Shown here piece by piece: positions 6,637-10,141 of a stretch of 10,141 nucleotides of DNA. Numbering within the stretch: position 1 is the first letter of the stretch; each line of letters opens with the position of its first letter. The notes under the pieces are model-generated. The model searched no databases and had not been told where the DNA came from. It worked only from the letters and a program-made list of their open reading frames with translations. The translations under genes and the position numbers were made by a program. This DNA is from Kocuria sp. (GTDB lineage: Bacteria > Actinomycetota > Actinomycetes > Actinomycetales > Micrococcaceae): the NCBI GenBank assembly GCA_030453435.1, contig JAKDKI010000056.1, forward strand, positions 1 through 10,141, given 5' to 3'.

Positions 6637-7782
6637 TCAGCCACGTTTGTAGAACGGCATCTCGGTCTGCTGGACTTCGATCTCGCGGCCGCGGGCGTCC
6701 TGAACACTCACGTCACCATCGGCGATGCGGTCCAGAGCGTCCGTGGCCACCAACGCCATGGCAATGGGCTTGCCCAGCGTGGGCGAGGGCAGACCGCTGG
6801 TCACCACACCCACGGTCTCCCCACCGGAGACCACGGTGTAGTCAGCGCGGATCGGCTTGCGGCCCAGACCTTCCAGCCCCACCAAGGTGCGCCCGGGCGC
6901 AGACTCGACCACTGCGGCGAGCGCCTCACGGCCCACGGTGTCAGTACCTGCCTCGCCCTTCTTGCGCAGCGCGATTTCTACGAGTTTGCCCAAACCTGCT
7001 TCGGCGGGGGTGATCTCCGTGGACAGCTCGTGCCCGTACAGCGGCATACCTGCCTCGAGGCGCAGGGAGTCGCGCGCAGCCAGTCCGGCGGCGGACACGG
7101 GAGCGTCTTCCGAGGACAGCTCCCCCGCTGTGTCCAGCAGCGCGGCCCACAACGCCGGGGCATCCTGATTGCTGCAGTACAGCTCAAAACCGTCCTCGCC
7201 GGTGTACCCGGTGCGCGCAGCCAGAACGTCCACTCCAGCGCACCGCGCAGGTGCTGCGGCGTAGTACTTGAGATTTTCGACGACGTCGCTCGGGTCCAAT
7301 TCCGTGGCCTTGAGCACCTCCAAGGCCCGGGGCCCCTGCACGGCGATCAAGGACGTTTCGGCACCCTGGTCAGTCACAGCGACGTCGAACCCTTCGGCAC
7401 GAGCCGTCAGCTCCCCCACGACCACTTCCTGATTACCCGCATTGGGGACCACCAGGTAGCGGTCGTCCGCGAGCCGATACGTGATCAGGTCATCGAGCAC
7501 TCGACCATCCGCGTCCACGATCACCGAGTATTTGGCACGGCCCACGGAGACCGCGGACAGCAATCCCACCAGAGCGAAATCCAGGAATGCGCCGACCTGG
7601 GGACCGGAGACCTCCACCTCTCCCATGTGGGAGAGATCGAAGATTCCAGCACCGCGGCGCACCGCGTGGTGCTCTGCGGTATCGCTGGCGTAACGCACCG
7701 GCATGGACCAGCCACCGAAGTCGGTGAACCGGGCACCCAGTTCTTCATGCGCGGCGTGCAGGGCAGTTTTCTTCTCGCTCAT
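6637..7782 (-). CDS. gcvT: Glycine cleavage system T protein (aminomethyltransferase)
   Basis: Transfers the methylene group from the aminomethyl-lipoyl arm of H protein to tetrahydrofolate, releasing ammonia and giving 5,10-methylene-tetrahydrofolate. The protein is 381 residues, within the normal range for bacterial GcvT. Family signatures are DFGGWSMPVRY (21-31), FDLSHMGE (48-55), GRVLDDLITY with the catalytic-type Asp97 (93-102), VPNAGNQE (112-119), RTGYTGEDGFELY (190-202), RDSLRLEAGMPLYGHE (237-252) and TSGLPSPTLGKPIA (328-341). The protein ends PFYKRG. The ATG at 7782 shares one base with the gcvP stop (TGATG), and GGAGGAG inside the end of gcvP supplies a strong ribosome binding site, so the two are translationally coupled. 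The strong terminator that follows leaves no room for gcvH downstream. Confidence 0.98.
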   Translation of the reverse strand: MSEKKTALHAAHEELGARFTDFGGWSMPVRYASDTAEHHAVRRGAGIFDLSHMGEVEVSGPQVGAFLDFALVGLLSAVSVGRAKYSVIVDADGRVLDDLITYRLADDRYLVVPNAGNQEVVVGELTARAEGFDVAVTDQGAETSLIAVQGPRALEVLKATELDPSDVVENLKYYAAAPARCAGVDVLAARTGYTGEDGFELYCSNQDAPALWAALLDTAGELSSEDAPVSAAGLAARDSLRLEAGMPLYGHELSTEITPAEAGLGKLVEIALRKKGEAGTDTVGREALAAVVESAPGRTLVGLEGLGRKPIRADYTVVSGGETVGVVTSGLPSPTLGKPIAMALVATDALDRIADGDVSVQDARGREIEVQQTEMPFYKRG

Positions 7783-10141
7783 CAGTTCTCCTCCCCCGCG
7801 GCAGCGGCGGCGTAGGCGGCGTCGAACGCCTCAATCGGCGGGCACGAGCACACCAGGTTGCGGTCGCCCGCGGCGTTGTCCACACGGCCCACGGGGGACC
7901 AGTACTTCACGCGACGCAGCGAGGGCACCGGGTACGCCGCCTGCGAGCGCGGGTACGAACGGTCCCACTCGTCGGCGGTGAGCACCTGTGCGGTGTGCGG
8001 GGCGTTGCGCACCACAGAATCGGCGAGTTCGACCTTGCCGTCCGCGATCTCCTGCATCTCTGCGTGGATGGTGCGCATGGCCTCGATGAAACGGTCCAGC
8101 TCTTCCAGGGACTCGGACTCGGTGGGTTCCACCATGAGCGTGCCCGCGACAGGGAAGGCCAGGGTGGGTGCATGGAAACCGAAGTCGACCAGACGCTTGC
8201 ACACGTCCTCCGCGGTGACCCCGGACGCCTTGGTCATGGGACGCAGGTCCAGGATGCACTCGTGGGCGACCAGACCGCCGTCGCCGGAGTACAGCGTGGG
8301 GAACACGTCCGAGAGCGAGCGGGAAATGTAGTTGGCGCTCAGCACGGCCGTGCGGGTGGACTCGGTGAGGCCCTCCGCGCCAGTCATGGCGATGTACATC
8401 CAGGTGATCGGCAGAACACCGGCCGAGCCGAAGGGGGCCTGCGACACGGGGAAGCCCGCGCCGCGCTCATCGAGCTTGGCCTCCACCGCGTTACCCGGCA
8501 GGTACGGCACCAGGTGCTCGGCCACGGCCACGGGGCCCACGCCGGGTCCGCCACCGCCGTGCGGGATACAGAAGGTCTTGTGCAGGTTCAGGTGGGAGAC
8601 GTCTCCGCCGAACTTGCCCGGACGGGCCAGACCCATCAGCGCATTGAGGTTGGCACCATCCACGTAGACCTGACCGCCTGCCTCGTGGACGGCTTCGCAG
8701 ACCATGGAAATATCCGTGTCGTACACACCGTGGGTCGAGGGATACGTGACCATGATGCCCGCGAGTTCATCACCCACGGATTCGATCTTGGCCTTGAGGT
8801 CCTCGTGATCGATCAACCCGTCCGCGGCGGTAGCGACCACCACGACCTTCAGATCCGCCAGCACTGCCGACGCCGCATTGGTGCCGTGGGCAGAGGAGGG
8901 AATCAGGATGGTTTTCCGCTGGGTTTCCCCGCGGTCCACCTGGTAGCGGCGGATAGCCAGCAATCCGGCCAGCTCACCCTGCGAACCCGCATTGGGCTGC
9001 ACGGACACCGCGGCGTAACCGGTGATTTCCGCGAGCCAGCCCTCGAGCTGCTCGATCAGTTCCTGCCATCCCTGTGCCTGGTTCTGCGGGGCCAACGGGT
9101 GGATATTGGCGAACTCGGGCCACGAAATGGGTTCCATCTCCGCTGCGGCGTTGAGCTTCATGGTGCACGAGCCCAGCGGGATCATGGTGCGGTCCAGCGC
9201 CAGGTCCTTGTCTGCCAGCTGACGCAGCCAACGCATAAGGGAGGTCTCCGAGCGGTGGGTGTGGAACACCGGGTGAGTCATGTACTCGTCCGTGCGGTGC
9301 CACTCTTCCGGAACTCCGTCCAGGAGGTCGGAGCTGGGCTCCACGTTCTCTCCGATGTTGCATGCCTCGGACACCGCCGCCAGCACGTCCTCGACGTCCT
9401 CACCGGTGTGGGACTCGCCGAAACTCACGCCCACGGTGTCCTGGTCCACGCGGCGCAGGTTGATGCCGCGTTCGGCGGCGGCAGCCAAGATCGCATCCGC
9501 TTTGCCCTCGACCGAGAAGGTCACGGTGTCGAAGAACCGCTCGTGAGTCACCGAGATTCCGCGCTCACGAAGCCCCTCGGCAAAGACCGTGGCCAGTCCG
9601 TGCAGTCGCTCAGCGAGTTCACGCAACTTGGCGGGGCCGTGGTACACCGCATATGCGGCGGCCACAATGGCAAGCAACGCCTGGGCGGTACAGATGTTCG
9701 AAGTCGCCTTTTCACGACGGATGTGCTGTTCGCGGGTCTGCAAGGCCAAGCGGTAGGCCGGAGCTCCGGAGGAATCCGTGGACACGCCCACGATGCGACC
9801 GGGCATCGAACGTTCCGTGCCCTTGCGCGAGGCCATGAAGGCAGCGTGCGGGCCTCCGTAGAACAGGGGCACACCAAAGCGCTGGGCGGAACCCACGGCA
9901 ACATCGGCTCCTGCCGAACCAGGGCTCTGCAGCGTGGTCAGGGCCAGCAGGTCGGTGCTCACGGTGGCAAGCGCGCCGGCCTCGTGGGCGGCCTCAATCA
10001 CGGAAGTGGGGTCGATGACATCACCGTCCGCGCCGATCTGCGCGACGACCACCCCGAAGAAGTCCCCGTCCGAGGCCAAGGTGGCCGCGGCGTCGTCGGC
10101 GCTCAAATCTGCGATGACCAGCTCGATGCCGGCGGCGCGAG
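7782..10141 (-). CDS. gcvP: Glycine dehydrogenase (decarboxylating), P protein, 5' end outside the window
   Basis: PLP-dependent decarboxylase of the glycine cleavage system; it removes CO2 from glycine and loads the aminomethyl group on the lipoyl arm of H protein. The 785 C-terminal codons are present, starting at RAAGIELVIADL, so about 170 residues are missing against the usual ~950. It is the long single-chain form, with both halves fused. N-half signatures are FGVPLFYGGPHAAF, RLALQTREQHIRREKATSNI and CTAQALLA. C-half signatures are MIPLGSCTMKLNAAAEM, PSSAHGTNAASAV, VDGANLNA and LNLHKTFCIPHGGGGPGVGP. The Lys of LHKTF (codon 8577-8579) is the PLP-binding residue. The end GDRNLVCSCPPIEAF is also typical. 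The TTG at 10106 is not the real start, because the family homology continues upstream without a break. It overlaps gcvT by one base. Any glycine riboswitch or promoter would lie beyond the right edge. Confidence 0.98.
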   Translation of the reverse strand, partial: RAAGIELVIADLSADDAAATLASDGDFFGVVVAQIGADGDVIDPTSVIEAAHEAGALATVSTDLLALTTLQSPGSAGADVAVGSAQRFGVPLFYGGPHAAFMASRKGTERSMPGRIVGVSTDSSGAPAYRLALQTREQHIRREKATSNICTAQALLAIVAAAYAVYHGPAKLRELAERLHGLATVFAEGLRERGISVTHERFFDTVTFSVEGKADAILAAAAERGINLRRVDQDTVGVSFGESHTGEDVEDVLAAVSEACNIGENVEPSSDLLDGVPEEWHRTDEYMTHPVFHTHRSETSLMRWLRQLADKDLALDRTMIPLGSCTMKLNAAAEMEPISWPEFANIHPLAPQNQAQGWQELIEQLEGWLAEITGYAAVSVQPNAGSQGELAGLLAIRRYQVDRGETQRKTILIPSSAHGTNAASAVLADLKVVVVATAADGLIDHEDLKAKIESVGDELAGIMVTYPSTHGVYDTDISMVCEAVHEAGGQVYVDGANLNALMGLARPGKFGGDVSHLNLHKTFCIPHGGGGPGVGPVAVAEHLVPYLPGNAVEAKLDERGAGFPVSQAPFGSAGVLPITWMYIAMTGAEGLTESTRTAVLSANYISRSLSDVFPTLYSGDGGLVAHECILDLRPMTKASGVTAEDVCKRLVDFGFHAPTLAFPVAGTLMVEPTESESLEELDRFIEAMRTIHAEMQEIADGKVELADSVVRNAPHTAQVLTADEWDRSYPRSQAAYPVPSLRRVKYWSPVGRVDNAAGDRNLVCSCPPIEAFDAAYAAAAAGEEN

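Noticed and set aside
7030..7815. A 261-codon open frame on the plus strand opposite gcvT
   Set aside because: It lies almost wholly within the well-conserved gcvT and has no family resemblance; it is an antisense shadow.
10104..10106. TTG as the start codon of gcvP
   Set aside because: Glycine dehydrogenase homology continues upstream of it (GIELVIAD) to the window edge, so it is an internal Leu codon and the gene is cut by the window.

Overview
The window looks like a stretch of chromosome from a high-GC actinobacterium, most likely of the Micrococcaceae (the Arthrobacter, Kocuria, Rothia or Micrococcus group). This rests on the RpoB N-terminus, which starts at a TTG codon with a MVASST-type leader followed by [20 protein letters not shown]. 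It also rests on the actinobacterial CtaD tail ([15 protein letters not shown]) and on the G/C-rich third codon positions throughout. The placement is recalled from family knowledge and no search was run. I see no mobile elements, CRISPR arrays, tRNAs or rRNAs, so this is core chromosome with one poorly understood two-gene unit.

Layout from left to right. Positions 1-2623 (minus) hold the first 874 codons of rpoB, the RNA polymerase beta subunit, which runs off the left edge. Positions 2624-2928 hold the rpoB leader and a plausible sigma-70-type promoter, with an inverted repeat over its -35. A 16-bp palindrome directly abuts the ctaD stop codon. Positions 2929-4653 (minus) hold ctaD, subunit I of the aa3 cytochrome c oxidase, standing without ctaC or ctaF beside it. 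Positions 4654-5006 are a 353-bp divergent intergenic region with two small palindromes in the ctaD leader and a possible -10 element for the rightward genes.

Positions 5007-6439 (plus) hold two genes that overlap by four bases. The first encodes a haem-oxygenase-fold, putatively diiron, redox enzyme of unknown substrate (Pfam Haem_oxygenas_2 type). The second encodes a CDGSH-type [2Fe-2S] protein with an N-terminal extension. This pair is the least understood and most interesting part of the window: it looks like a co-translated oxidase plus a small iron-sulfur partner.

Positions 6440-6636 are a convergent intergenic region with two hairpins. One is a perfect 42-nt palindrome followed by a T-run in the minus direction, a very strong intrinsic terminator for the glycine cleavage genes. 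Positions 6637-7782 (minus) hold gcvT, and 7782-10141 (minus) hold gcvP, whose 5' end lies beyond the right edge. gcvP and gcvT share one base and are almost certainly co-transcribed and translationally coupled. The proteins supply the P (decarboxylase) and T (aminomethyltransferase) parts of the glycine cleavage system. gcvH is not downstream, because the terminator follows gcvT.
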